A model generated the notes under the pieces. That model saw only the letters and a program-made list of their open reading frames with translations. It was not told the DNA's origin and ran no database searches. A program made the position numbers and the translations under genes. Below, piece by piece: positions 52,832 through 61,544 of a stretch of DNA of 64,000 nt. Each line of letters opens with the position of its first letter. The stretch's first letter is position 1. The stretch covers positions 110,639-174,638 of the forward strand of contig NZ_SORE01000014.1 in assembly GCF_004366595.1 (NCBI RefSeq). The letters are read 5' to 3'. Origin of the DNA: Paraburkholderia rhizosphaerae. Its GTDB lineage: Bacteria; Pseudomonadota; Gammaproteobacteria; Burkholderiales; Burkholderiaceae.

Positions 52832-54479
52832 TGCGAACGCGGCGCCCGCCCGTTCATGGACCACCCGTCGTGACGAAAAAGCCCGCCGGCTCGCGCGGGT
52901 CACTCCATGGTTCAAGGATGGCGTATTGCCCGCGTCGCGCATCGTCGACGCGTTGCAGGCGCTGATCCGTCCTGGCGACCGCGTCGCGCTCGAAGGCGAC
53001 AACCAGAAACAGGCGGATTTCCTGTCGCGCTCGTTCGCGAAGGTCGATCCCGCCGACGTGCACGACGTGCATCTGCTGATCTCCAGCATCAGCCGGCCCG
53101 AGCATCTGACGCTTTTCGAAAAGGGCATCGCGCACAAGGTCGATTTCGCGTACGCGGGGCCGCAGAGCTTGCGCGTCGCGCAGTTGCTTGAAGACGGCCA
53201 GCTGGAAGTCGGCTCGATCCATACTTATGTCGAGCTGTATGCGCGGATGTTCGTCGATCTGACGCCGCAGGTCGCGCTGCTGTGCGCCGCGCAGGCGGAT
53301 CGGCACGGCAATCTGTACACCGGCGCGAATACCGAAGACACACCGACCATCGCCGAAGCCGCCGCGTTCCGGCATGGCATCGTGATCGTGCAGGTCAATG
53401 AAATTGTCGACCAGCTGCCGCGCGTCGACATTCCTGCTTCGTGGGTGGACGTCGTCGTCGAAGCGGACCAGCCGTTCGCGGTGGAGCCGCTTTTCACGCG
53501 CGACCCGCGCCATATCGGCGATCTGCAAGTGCTGACCGCGATGATGGTGATTCGTGGCATCTACGAGCAGTACGGCGTGACGTCGCTGAACCACGGCATC
53601 GGTTTCGACACCGCCGCAATCGAGCTGCTGCTGCCGACGTATGGCGAGTCGCTTGGGTTGCGCGGCAAGGTTTGCCGCAACTGGACGCTCAACCCGCACC
53701 CGACGCTGATTCCGGCGATCGAATCCGGCTGGGTCGATAGCGTGCACTGCTTCGGCAGCGAAGTCGGCATGGAAAAGTACATCGAAGCGCGGCCCGATGT
53801 GTTCTTCACCGGTAGCGACGGCACGCTGCGCTCGAACCGCGTGCTATGCCAGCTCGCCGGCCAGTATGGCGTCGACCTGTTTATCGGCTCGACACTGCAG
53901 CTCGATGCCGACGCGAATTCGTCGACTGTCACGCATGGGCGCCTCGCCGGCTTCGGCGGCGCGCCGAACATGGGTCACGATCCGCGTGGCCGGCGCCATG
54001 CGAGTGAAGCGTGGTTGAAGCTGCTCAAAGGCGATGGTCCTGTTGCACGCGGCCAGAAGCTCGTCGTGCAAACAGCTGAGACCTATAAAAAAGGCGGCGA
54101 GCCGACCTTCGTCGAAGAACTCGACGCGATTGCGGTCGGCAAGAAGAGCGGCATGCCGGTCGCCCCGGTGATGATCTACGGCGACGACGTCAGTCACGTG
54201 GTCACCGAAGAAGGGATTGCGTATCTGCATAAGGCTGAAGGGATCGACGAACGGCGCGCGGCGCTCGCCGCGGTCGCCGGCGTCACGCCGATCGGCCTGC
54301 GCGCGAAACCCGAGAAAACGGCCGAATTGCGCCGACGTGGGATCGTTTCGTATCCGGAAGATCTCGGCATCCGCCGCGGCGATGCGAAGCGCTCGCTACT
54401 CGCCGCGCGCAGCATCGACGATCTGGTCACGTGGTCGGGCGGCTTGTACGCGCCGCCGGCACGCTTCAGAAGCTGGTGA
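52788..54479 (+). CDS. mdcA: Malonate decarboxylase alpha subunit (acetyl-S-ACP:malonate ACP transferase)
   Basis: A 563-residue MdcA. It starts near WTTRRDEKARRLARV and includes DRVALEGDNQKQADFLSRSF, ADRHGNLYTGANTEDTPT, GSDGTLRSNRVLCQLAGQYG and DVSHVVTEEGIAYL, all typical of MdcA and the CoA-transferase-like fold. It moves malonate onto the acyl carrier subunit MdcC in exchange for acetate. The ATG at 52788 lies inside the end of the regulator gene, with GGGAG upstream. mdcB starts 5 bases after its stop. Confidence 0.95.
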   Translation: MNQRLEPNRLTPTASANAAPARSWTTRRDEKARRLARVTPWFKDGVLPASRIVDALQALIRPGDRVALEGDNQKQADFLSRSFAKVDPADVHDVHLLISSISRPEHLTLFEKGIAHKVDFAYAGPQSLRVAQLLEDGQLEVGSIHTYVELYARMFVDLTPQVALLCAAQADRHGNLYTGANTEDTPTIAEAAAFRHGIVIVQVNEIVDQLPRVDIPASWVDVVVEADQPFAVEPLFTRDPRHIGDLQVLTAMMVIRGIYEQYGVTSLNHGIGFDTAAIELLLPTYGESLGLRGKVCRNWTLNPHPTLIPAIESGWVDSVHCFGSEVGMEKYIEARPDVFFTGSDGTLRSNRVLCQLAGQYGVDLFIGSTLQLDADANSSTVTHGRLAGFGGAPNMGHDPRGRRHASEAWLKLLKGDGPVARGQKLVVQTAETYKKGGEPTFVEELDAIAVGKKSGMPVAPVMIYGDDVSHVVTEEGIAYLHKAEGIDERRAALAAVAGVTPIGLRAKPEKTAELRRRGIVSYPEDLGIRRGDAKRSLLAARSIDDLVTWSGGLYAPPARFRSW

Positions 54480-54483
54480 TGCG

Positions 54484-55737
54484 ATGGTTAGCGCAGCGGT
54501 TTCCAGTCAGTGCGCGAAACGCCGTCACACTGCGGCCGATGACGGCGCGACGGCGCAATGCGTCGACATCGATGATGAACGACAGGTGACGTCCGTTACC
54601 GTTTGGGCGATGGCGTCCACGCGTCGGGGCCTCGATGCAACGGCTAGCCTGCCTGGCGCTTGCCGCGTCGAACGGGCAGCCCCGCAGCCGCTGTCGGACG
54701 CGCAACTGGCACGGTTCGCCGTCGATGCGTTGATCGACGAAGCGGAACTGACGCCCAAGCCCGCGCTCGTCGATGGGCGCGGCAGCGGCGCCCATCGCGA
54801 CCTCGATCTGCCGACCATGCGGCGCTCCGCGCGCGCGCTCGAATCGACCTTTGAAGCGCTCGCGCGCGCGGCGCGGCAACGCACGCCCTCCGCCGCATTG
54901 CGCGCCGAACTCGCGGAGATCGGCCGAGAGGGAGAACAGGCGATGATGCGCGCGACCGGTGGTAGCAATGCGCATCGCGGCGCGATCTGGATCGTCGGAT
55001 TGATGATTGCCGGAGCGGCGATCAGCGGTGTGGCGCGCGGGACGGCTGGGACCTCGGGTGCGTCGGCTTCGTTAGGTGCGGCTTCGTTTGGCGCGTCGGC
55101 TTCGTCGGGCGCGTCGGGTTCCCTCGCTACCGCCTCCGCTTGCGCTGTCGCTTCGCTTCCTTCTGCCTTCATCGATTCGGCGCCTCCGGTTGAGCACGCC
55201 GACTCCGCTGCCCGGACCCGGCATCGAGCCTACGCCGACGCCGCGACGGTCTGTTCGCTCGGCGCGCAGATCGCGTGCTTTCCCGATCGCTTCGCCGCGC
55301 CCGTTGATAGCCACGGCGAGCGCGCGCGTCAGCGTTATCAGGTCGGCGGCGCGCGGCGCGAAGCGCAAGACGGCTTCCCTCATGCGCTCGACATCGGGCT
55401 GCCGGCGCTCGCGCACGCGCGCGAACGCGGCATCGGCGAAAACGCGGCGCGCGTCGACGCGCTGCTTGCAATCATGGCGTCACTCGACGACACGTGCCTG
55501 CTGCATCGCGCCGGCCTCCCCGGATTGCAGGCCGGCCAGCGAGGCGCGCGCCGTGTGCTCGCGGCAGGCGGTAGCTCGACCGCTGCCGGGCGCGCCGCGC
55601 TGTCGGCGCTCGATCGCGCGCTCGTCGCGCTGAATGCGTCTCCGGGTGGCGCGGCCGATCTGCTCGCCGCGACACTCTTTCTCGACAAACTGTCACGTCA
55701 AGACTTCACCGGGAGTACCGCATCATGGAACACCTGA
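54484..55737 (+). CDS. mdcB: Triphosphoribosyl-dephospho-CoA synthase for malonate decarboxylase
   Basis: A CitG/MdcB-type enzyme making the prosthetic-group precursor. It has ELTPKPALVDGRGSGAHRDL, GGSNAHRGAIW, ALDIGLPALAHAR, DDTCLLHRAGLPGLQAGQRG and AADLLAATLFLDKL. At 417 residues it is far longer than the usual 280-300. There is an unusual N-terminal extension of about 60 residues, and a Gly/Ala/Ser-rich insert (about 186-245) splits the conserved core right after GGSNAHRGAIW. The ATG is at 54484, 5 bases after mdcA. Its stop overlaps the mdcC start by 13 bases. Confidence 0.88.
   Translation: MVSAAVSSQCAKRRHTAADDGATAQCVDIDDERQVTSVTVWAMASTRRGLDATASLPGACRVERAAPQPLSDAQLARFAVDALIDEAELTPKPALVDGRGSGAHRDLDLPTMRRSARALESTFEALARAARQRTPSAALRAELAEIGREGEQAMMRATGGSNAHRGAIWIVGLMIAGAAISGVARGTAGTSGASASLGAASFGASASSGASGSLATASACAVASLPSAFIDSAPPVEHADSAARTRHRAYADAATVCSLGAQIACFPDRFAAPVDSHGERARQRYQVGGARREAQDGFPHALDIGLPALAHARERGIGENAARVDALLAIMASLDDTCLLHRAGLPGLQAGQRGARRVLAAGGSSTAAGRAALSALDRALVALNASPGGAADLLAATLFLDKLSRQDFTGSTASWNT
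55048..55140. repeat. In-frame minisatellite inside mdcB
   Basis: Degenerate tandem units of about 12-15 bases built from GCGTCGGCTTCG and its variants encode alternating Gly-Ala-Ser runs. The length is likely to vary between strains by whole codons. Confidence 0.6.
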
Positions 55738-56039
55738 CGTTCGAGTATCCGGCGCAACGCGCCTTCACGAATCGCGCGCATGTCGGCGTGGTCGGCTCCG
55801 GCGACCTCGAGGTGCTGCTGTCGCCGGCGGCATCGATGACGGCGACGGTCGATGTGCGCACCAGCGTCGACGGCTATAGCCATATCTGGAAAAGCGTGCT
55901 CGACCGCTTCTTCCAGCGCTACGACGGCGCCGCGCATATCGAGATCAACGATTTCGGCGCGACACCGGGTGTCGTTGCGTTGCGGCTCGCCGAAGCCATC
56001 GAGGCAATCGACATCCGTACACCGGGAGATCGCGCATGA
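55725..56039 (+). CDS. mdcC: Malonate decarboxylase acyl carrier subunit (delta)
   Basis: A 104-residue MdcC carrying the prosthetic-group Ser25 in VGVVGSGDLEVLL. It is the carrier on which malonyl is held during decarboxylation. It overlaps mdcB by 13 bases at its 5' end and mdcD by 4 bases (ATGA) at its 3' end. The sequence fits the family throughout, including the C-terminal HIEINDFGATPGVVALRL. Confidence 0.95.
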   Translation: MEHLTFEYPAQRAFTNRAHVGVVGSGDLEVLLSPAASMTATVDVRTSVDGYSHIWKSVLDRFFQRYDGAAHIEINDFGATPGVVALRLAEAIEAIDIRTPGDRA

Positions 56040-56923
56040 GCACAGTCGCCGTTCAAGCTGCGCCCGTTCTCGCGGACAGCTTTATCGAATTGCCCGCGCG
56101 CGAACGCGCGCGCACGCTACTCGACCCCGGCACGTTTCGCGAGCTGCTCGGCCCGTTCGACCGGATCGAGTCACCGTGGCTGCCGCTGCAAGGCATCGTC
56201 TGCCAGGCGGACGACGGCGTCGTCATTGCACGCGGCACGATCGACGGCGAGCCCGCGGTGATCGCCGCGATTGAGCCGGCGTTTCAAGGTGGCAGCATCG
56301 GCGAGGTGTCGGGCAGCAAGATCGCGGCCGCACTCGAGCTCGCGTTGCGCGATTGCGAGAACGGCCGTCCGGTGCGCCCGGTCGTGCTGTTCGAAACCGG
56401 CGGCGTGCGGCTGCAGGAAGCGAACCTCGGGCTCGCGGTGATCGCCGAGATGCAGGCGGCCATCGTCGCGCTGCGCCGGCACGTGCCGGTGGTCGGCGTG
56501 ATTACCGGTATGGTCGGCTGCTTCGGCGGGATGTCGCTGACCGCGTCGCTGTGCACGCATCTGATCATCACGAAGCAGGGGCGGCTCGGCATGAACGGAC
56601 CTGAAGTGATCGAACAGGAGGCCGGCATCGAAGAACTCGACTCGAGCGACCGCCGCCGCATCTGGCAACTGATCGGCGGTGAGCAACGCGCGGCGACCGG
56701 ACTCGCGGACCACCTCGTCGAAGACGACTTGCAGGCGGTGCGCGCGGCTGTCGTACAGGCGTTTGCGCGCGGGCTGCCCGCCGCGCACCGCAGCGAGCAG
56801 GTCGATACCTATCTCGAGCGGCTCGCCGCGATCGACCCGCAAAGCATCACCCCCGAAACGATGCGCGCGGTGTTTCATGCCGACGCGCCAGCCAATGCGC
56901 CGAGTTCGGCGCGCAAGGAGTGA
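56036..56923 (+). CDS. mdcD: Malonate decarboxylase beta subunit
   Basis: A 295-residue carboxyltransferase-type subunit with RARTLLDPGTFRELLGPFDR, PLQGIVCQADDGVVIARGTIDG, ETGGVRLQEANLGLAVIAEMQAAI, GMVGCFGGMSLTASLC and GRLGMNGPEVIEQEAG. With MdcE it decarboxylates malonyl-S-MdcC to acetyl-S-MdcC, releasing CO2. The start overlaps mdcC (ATGA), and the stop overlaps the GTG start of mdcE (GTGA). Confidence 0.95.
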   Translation: MSTVAVQAAPVLADSFIELPARERARTLLDPGTFRELLGPFDRIESPWLPLQGIVCQADDGVVIARGTIDGEPAVIAAIEPAFQGGSIGEVSGSKIAAALELALRDCENGRPVRPVVLFETGGVRLQEANLGLAVIAEMQAAIVALRRHVPVVGVITGMVGCFGGMSLTASLCTHLIITKQGRLGMNGPEVIEQEAGIEELDSSDRRRIWQLIGGEQRAATGLADHLVEDDLQAVRAAVVQAFARGLPAAHRSEQVDTYLERLAAIDPQSITPETMRAVFHADAPANAPSSARKE

Positions 56924-57744
56924 CTGTGGCGCAGACTCAACTGACACGCGGTGCGCAATGGTTTCGCGCATTCGCCGGCGAGCCGGCTACGAAAGCGCCG
57001 GTCTGGAGCGCCGATGCAGCGCTGGGCAATGAAACTGCGCGCTTTATCGCGGTCGTGCCCGACCCCGACGGCCGCTTTCCGCGCGCCACCGACAATGTGG
57101 TTGGCCTCGAACAGGGATGGCTGCTTGCGCGCGCGGTGCGCGATGCGATGACTCAGGATCACGCTGCCGCGAACAAGCGCCCGATCATCGCGATCGTCGA
57201 TGTGAAAAGCCAGGCGTATGGCTATCGCGAAGAGATGCTGGGCGTCCATCTCGCGTGCGCGGCTGCCGTCGATGCGTACGCGGCGGCGCGCGACGCCGGG
57301 CATCCGGTCGTCGCGCTGATCGTCGGGCCGGCGATGTCGGGCGCGTTTCTCGCCCATGGTTACCAGGCGAACCGGATTCTCGCGCTCGATGCGCCCGGCA
57401 CGCTGGTCCATGCGATGGGCAAGGACGCCGCCGCGCGTGTGACGCGCCGCACCGTCGAAGAGCTCGACGCGCTCGGCGAAACGATCGTGCCGATGTCGTA
57501 CTCGATGGCGTCGTTCGCGAAGCTCGGCCTGCTCGATTCGCTGATCGACGGCATCGATGCCGATGCGCCGCGCAGCACGGACGTCGATCGCGTGCGTGGC
57601 TTGCTCGCCGACGCGGCACGCGACGCGCGCGCGGACAAGTCGCGTGGGCTGTCGCACCGGCTCGAGTCGGAGGCCGCGCATAAGACCCGCGCCGCGTCGA
57701 TCGATGTGCGCCGGCGGCTCGCGCAGCAGTGGGATGCCGCGTGA
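56920..57744 (+). CDS. mdcE: Malonate decarboxylase gamma subunit
   Basis: A 274-residue subunit pairing with MdcD. It has FIAVVPDPDGRFPRA, VGLEQGWLLARAV, RPIIAIVDVKSQAYGYREE, GPAMSGAFLAHGYQANRILAL and PMSYSMASFAKLGLLDSLI. It starts with GTG at 56920 overlapping the mdcD stop; a second GTG two codons later is an alternative. It ends in TGATG with mdcG. Confidence 0.95.
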   Translation: MTVAQTQLTRGAQWFRAFAGEPATKAPVWSADAALGNETARFIAVVPDPDGRFPRATDNVVGLEQGWLLARAVRDAMTQDHAAANKRPIIAIVDVKSQAYGYREEMLGVHLACAAAVDAYAAARDAGHPVVALIVGPAMSGAFLAHGYQANRILALDAPGTLVHAMGKDAAARVTRRTVEELDALGETIVPMSYSMASFAKLGLLDSLIDGIDADAPRSTDVDRVRGLLADAARDARADKSRGLSHRLESEAAHKTRAASIDVRRRLAQQWDAA

Positions 57745-58511
57745 TGCGAATATGCGCACTACCGCCGTTTGAGTTGTCGGCCGCCTTGGACGCGGGCGGC
57801 GGGCAGCATGAGCGTGATGCGTGCTGGCGGGCGCATGATGTGGTGCGGCTGCGTCGCTTAACGGTGCTCGACGGCGAACCCGTGTGGGTCCGCGATGCGT
57901 TTCTGTCCGCGCCGTTCGCGGTCGTGCGGCGCGCGCAGGCCGCTAGCGGGTTTGTCGCGGTGGGCATGCGCGGTTCCAACAGGGCGCAGCGTTACGGCAC
58001 GTGGGTAGAAGACGCGGGCATCGAGTTCTCGGTGGCGCCGGAAGCGCTCGTGGCGCGCGAACCCTTGCCCGGACGGGAGCAACTTCCAGTGTTCGCCGCA
58101 CTGGCCGCGCTGCGTCGAGCGTCTGGGTGCATTGCCCAATTCGTCTGGGGACCGGCGGGGAGCGTCGGCTTCGAACTGGCGACGGGCACGCCCACGGCTA
58201 CCGGATCGAGCGATCTGGATCTGCTGATCCGCACGCCTGACAGGCTGAATCACACGGCGGCGGCACGCTTGCTCGCCGAACTGTTGGCGTATGCGCAGCG
58301 CGCGGGAGTTCGCGTGGATGCGCAACTGGAAACACCCGCCGGCGGTGTCGCATTGGCCGAACTTGCCGCCGGTAAGCCGCACGTGATGGCGCGCGCGGAC
58401 GCTGGCCCTTCGCTCGTCGCCGATCCGTGGGCCGCGGCGAATGAAAATACAAAAGGCGGTGCGCACAGCGCTACGGCGCGCCCCGATGCCGCCGTGGCTG
58501 GAGCACGATGA
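57744..58511 (+). CDS. mdcG: Phosphoribosyl-dephospho-CoA transferase for malonate decarboxylase
   Basis: A 255-residue MdcG-type nucleotidyltransferase that attaches the prosthetic group to MdcC. The nucleotidyltransferase signature TGSSDLDLLI is present with two Asp residues, preceded by FVWGPAGSVGFELATG and followed by VRVDAQLETPAGGVALAELA. The start is ATG 57744, overlapping the mdcE stop; a GTG one codon earlier would also couple. The stop overlaps the mdcH start (ATGA). Confidence 0.92.
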   Translation: MRICALPPFELSAALDAGGGQHERDACWRAHDVVRLRRLTVLDGEPVWVRDAFLSAPFAVVRRAQAASGFVAVGMRGSNRAQRYGTWVEDAGIEFSVAPEALVAREPLPGREQLPVFAALAALRRASGCIAQFVWGPAGSVGFELATGTPTATGSSDLDLLIRTPDRLNHTAAARLLAELLAYAQRAGVRVDAQLETPAGGVALAELAAGKPHVMARADAGPSLVADPWAAANENTKGGAHSATARPDAAVAGAR

Positions 58512-59446
58512 CGCTCGCCCTTCTTTTCCCCGGCCAGGGTGCGCAAACCGATGGATTCCTGCATCGCCTTCCCGACCATCCGGCGACTGCAGCGACACTT
58601 GGCGAAGCTTCCGACGTGCTCGGCTTCGATGTGTTGACGCTCGACACGCATGCCGCACTGGAATCGACGGTCGCTGTGCAGATCGGTATGGTCGTCGCGG
58701 GAGTCGCGCTCACACGTGCGCTGGCCGCGGAACAGCTGACGCCTCAGGTCAGCGCCGGGCTTTCGGTCGGAGCCTACCCGGCCGCCGTCAGTTGCGGTGC
58801 GCTAGGGTTCGCCGACGCAGTCCGCCTGGTGCGCAAGCGGGCCGAACTGATGGAAGCCGCGTACCCTTCCGGCTATGGACTCGCCGCCATCGCCGGACTG
58901 ACCGAGCACCAGGTCGAAACACTCGCTGCACAGAGCGCGCCCGACGGTCGCCGACGGGTGTTCGTCGGTAATGTCAATGCGCCGCGGCAGATCGTCGTGG
59001 CGGGCGCGACCGATGCGCTTGATGCGTTTATCCAGACTGCGCTTGCCGCTGGCGCACGCAAGGCAATCCGGTTGGCGGTCAGCGTGCCTTCGCATTGCGA
59101 ACTACTCGCTTCGGCAACCGATGAGCTCGGGGTCTATGCGCGCGATATTCCGTTTTACGCACCGCAGAGCGTCTACGTTGGCAACCGCGGCGGCCGGCCG
59201 CTCCATAGCGCCGATGCGATTCGTGACGACCTGGTGACCAATATGCGTCACACCGTCCGGTGGTTCGATGCATTGTCGGTGATGGTCGAAATGGGCGCGC
59301 GGGTTTTGCTGGAGGCCCCGCCCGGCCAGATATTGACCGACATCGCACACGAGCACTTTCCTGACACAGTTGCGCTTCCGGCTAGCGCGTTGGCCTTCGA
59401 CCGATTGGTTGCGACCGTCAGGCGTCGCATCGATGCGGGTGGTTGA
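58508..59446 (+). CDS. mdcH: Malonyl-CoA:ACP transacylase of the malonate decarboxylase system
   Basis: A 312-residue FabD-like transacylase. It has FPGQGAQ at the start, the nucleophile Ser in SAGLSVGAYPAAVS (the GLSVG elbow where FabD has GHSLG), a catalytic His in SVPSHCELL, and a C-terminal ILTDI segment. It primes MdcC with malonyl from malonyl-CoA so that the decarboxylase can turn over. It is the last gene of the mdc operon, overlapping mdcG by 4 bases. Confidence 0.93.
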   Translation: MTLALLFPGQGAQTDGFLHRLPDHPATAATLGEASDVLGFDVLTLDTHAALESTVAVQIGMVVAGVALTRALAAEQLTPQVSAGLSVGAYPAAVSCGALGFADAVRLVRKRAELMEAAYPSGYGLAAIAGLTEHQVETLAAQSAPDGRRRVFVGNVNAPRQIVVAGATDALDAFIQTALAAGARKAIRLAVSVPSHCELLASATDELGVYARDIPFYAPQSVYVGNRGGRPLHSADAIRDDLVTNMRHTVRWFDALSVMVEMGARVLLEAPPGQILTDIAHEHFPDTVALPASALAFDRLVATVRRRIDAGG

Positions 59447-59616
59447 CCGCGCGGTGTAGGCCGACTTTCGGTGGACTCGGATGCTGCAGTGGGCGCACTT
59501 TTGACAGGTCATGGGTGCACGTTAGACACACCGGCGCACACGACACTAGACACGCCCTGGTCGCACTTCGGTGAGATGCCGCGGCGCTTCTCACGCTTGA
59601 CGCGCATCACAGGGCG

Positions 59617-59937
59617 CTAATCGACGAAGATTTCCTGCAGCGTCGACAACGCCGACGCGAGCGCCTGCCCCGAAATAGACCCCACCCGTTTGACCAAACG
59701 CTCCTTATCGACCGTGCGAATCTGATCGAGCAGAATCAGCCCGCGTTTGCGTGCGAACGTCAGCCCGACGCGGAATGGCGCGGCACGGCCGCCGGTGGTC
59801 ATCGGTGCGACGATGACTGTGTTCAGATATTCATTCAACTCAGGGGGAGACACGACCACGCACGGCCGAGTTTTCTGAATCTCGCTGCCAACGGTCGGAT
59901 CCAGCGCAACTAGCCAGACCTCGCCGCGCTCTACCAT
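59617..59937 (-). CDS. MazF/PemK-type mRNA interferase toxin
   Basis: A 106-residue toxin with the family fold markers RGEVWLVALDPTVGSEIQKTRPCVVVS (catalytic Arg in KTRPC), VIVAPMTTG, and RGLILLDQIRTVDKERLV with the second catalytic region. It would cleave mRNA at short sequences and be held inactive by the partner. Its ATG overlaps the antitoxin stop by 7 bases, so toxin translation depends on antitoxin translation. It looks closest to the ChpB/PemK branch. Confidence 0.9.
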   Translation of the reverse strand: MVERGEVWLVALDPTVGSEIQKTRPCVVVSPPELNEYLNTVIVAPMTTGGRAAPFRVGLTFARKRGLILLDQIRTVDKERLVKRVGSISGQALASALSTLQEIFVD

Positions 59938-60179
59938 ACGAACCCCGCGTCATCCACGTTCGGAAACTCGCCCATCACGAGACGATCGTCGCCCGCTGCC
60001 GCAATGGACCGGCTTGCTTCCGCCCAGCCCTCACGTGCCTTTTTCTGCGGACGGCGCAGCACCAGAGTGTTCCCTTCGATTTGCATATCCACTTCGTCCT
60101 CCAGTCCCAGCTGGGCCAAAATCGGTTTCGGAATCAGCACGCCGTGCGAGTTGCCCATCTTGCGGATAGTGGTCTTCAT
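59931..60179 (-). CDS. MazE/PemI-type antitoxin (AbrB/SpoVT fold)
   Basis: An 82-residue antitoxin. The N-terminal swapped-hairpin DNA-binding domain is MKTTIRKMGNSHGVLIPKPIL, then VDMQIEGNTLVLRRP; the acidic C-terminal tail (FPNVDDAGFVW) should wrap around the toxin. The upstream A/T-rich stretch probably holds an autoregulated promoter. It is the first gene of the pair. Confidence 0.9.
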   Translation of the reverse strand: MKTTIRKMGNSHGVLIPKPILAQLGLEDEVDMQIEGNTLVLRRPQKKAREGWAEASRSIAAAGDDRLVMGEFPNVDDAGFVW

Positions 60180-60388
60180 GGCGTGATCTCAGGTTGAAAA
60201 TGCTAAGGGCGTCGAAGGAAAAAGTAAACACAAAGTTATTACAGCATAGCATGGCCGAATGGGATAGGGCGAATCTCATTGCGTCGCATAAATCATCTAG
60301 AGAACCAGGCTACCCGTCCCCGAACCTGGCCGACGAGGTCCGGCGTGTTTATGCGCATAAATTTTATAATTTTTATTTGCGGTATCGG
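60180..60388. other. A/T-rich intergenic region between antitoxin and alkB
   Basis: A distinctly A/T-rich patch (notably 60350-60380, with repeated ATAAATTTTATAAT-like sequence) between two minus-strand genes. It is a likely promoter region of the toxin-antitoxin pair and possibly the end of the alkB transcript. No gene was seen. Confidence 0.4.
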
Positions 60389-60994
60389 TTATCGGGGAAT
60401 CGATGTTGCTCGTCGAAAAACGTACCTGAACGTCAGGTTGATCCGTTCGCCGTCGACACGCGGCTCCTTAGGCACGCGATGCCGCCACTCCGCCTGAGTG
60501 TTGCCGCGCATCACGAGTAGACTGCCGCTGCTTAGTGCGAACGACTGCACCGCACCGGTACGGTTGTGGCGCATATCGAACGTGCGCGTTGCGCCAAGGC
60601 TCACCGATGCAATCACGGGTTCATCGCCCAGTTCGGGTTCGCGGTCGGCATGCCAGCCCATACTGTCCGCGCCGCTTCGATAGCGATTCAGCAGCACGCT
60701 ATTGAAACGCGCACCGCTGGTCGCTTCCGCCGCGGCCTTGAGCTCGGCAACCGCCGAAGTCCATTGGTCAGGCACGTTGCGGATACCTGAATAGACGTAG
60801 ACGGCGTCGGGCTCGCCCTGCCACGCGGTGAGACGCGGCAGCGGCACACGGCCCGCCGGCGTACCCATCGTGTCCTGCCGCCACGTCACTTCATCGATAA
60901 CGCGAGTCAGCATCGATGCCGCGCTTGCTCGCGACAGCCAATCGGGAAACCACGCGACATCCGGCGTGGGCAAATCGTCGAACAAATCGTGCAT
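60389..60994 (-). CDS. alkB: AlkB-type 2-oxoglutarate/Fe(II)-dependent dioxygenase
   Basis: A 201-residue AlkB-family demethylase. It has the iron ligands His and Asp in MGWHADREPELG and the distal His in EWRHRVPK, with the 2-oxoglutarate Arg in RINLTFRYV. NSVLLNRYRSGADSMGWH and SVSLGATRTFDMRH fit the ALKBH2/3-like branch. It repairs methylated bases in DNA or RNA. The start is ATG 60994; the frame is open upstream to 61096 but without homology, and the ribosome site is weak. Confidence 0.87.
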   Translation of the reverse strand: MHDLFDDLPTPDVAWFPDWLSRASAASMLTRVIDEVTWRQDTMGTPAGRVPLPRLTAWQGEPDAVYVYSGIRNVPDQWTSAVAELKAAAEATSGARFNSVLLNRYRSGADSMGWHADREPELGDEPVIASVSLGATRTFDMRHNRTGAVQSFALSSGSLLVMRGNTQAEWRHRVPKEPRVDGERINLTFRYVFRRATSIPR

Positions 60995-61229
60995 GACAGG
61001 AAAGCTGCAGACGCAGCACTGACAACCATGGCGACAGTATCCAGTATGAACCCGCGCGCGGGTCAAAGCGCCGGATGCTGCCGGGACACGGTGCATGGAT
61101 AGTTCAGACGGTCATCGTCCGTGCCTGGCGGGATCGAATGCGCTTTGCAGTCACGGGGGCTGCATAACGAGACAAAATACGCTGCGCGGTATTCAAGGAA
61201 AACTGCTCGGCTTCACGATGACACGAGCG

Positions 61230-61544
61230 TCACGCCGTTAGCAGCGCGACATAGAAGACAATCGCGCCAAGCACGGCGCCGACAAAACAGAAGCCTTCCT
61301 GCGCGTCGTCGCCATTCGATCGAAGCCAGGCAGCAACCACCCCGCACAGTCCCGCAACGCCGAGCGCGACGAAAACCATCACCACGTAAAACAGCGCGGT
61401 TTTGCCAAGTTGCGAGAACTCGATGCTCCGGACGCCCCAATAAACGCCGACCGCAATCAGCGACAACATCACGAGCGGGAGCATCACGCGACTACCCTCG
61501 CGCCCGATATGGTGTGTGCGGTGCGACAACTTGATCGTTTTCAT
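61230..61544 (-). CDS. Small three-helix membrane protein
   Basis: A 104-residue hydrophobic protein with about three membrane segments (MLPLVMLSLIAVGVYWGV, LFYVVMVFVALGVAGLCGVVAAW, FCFVGAVLGAIVFYVALL) and a basic N-terminus. The second of two adjacent ATG codons (61544) is better spaced from GGGAG. No family was recognised. Codon use is ordinary for the region. Confidence 0.55.
   Translation of the reverse strand: MKTIKLSHRTHHIGREGSRVMLPLVMLSLIAVGVYWGVRSIEFSQLGKTALFYVVMVFVALGVAGLCGVVAAWLRSNGDDAQEGFCFVGAVLGAIVFYVALLTA

Noticed and set aside
54217..54483. mdcB starting inside mdcA
   Set aside because: That stretch is a shadow of the mdcA 3' end; the ATG at 54484 sits correctly after the mdcA stop.
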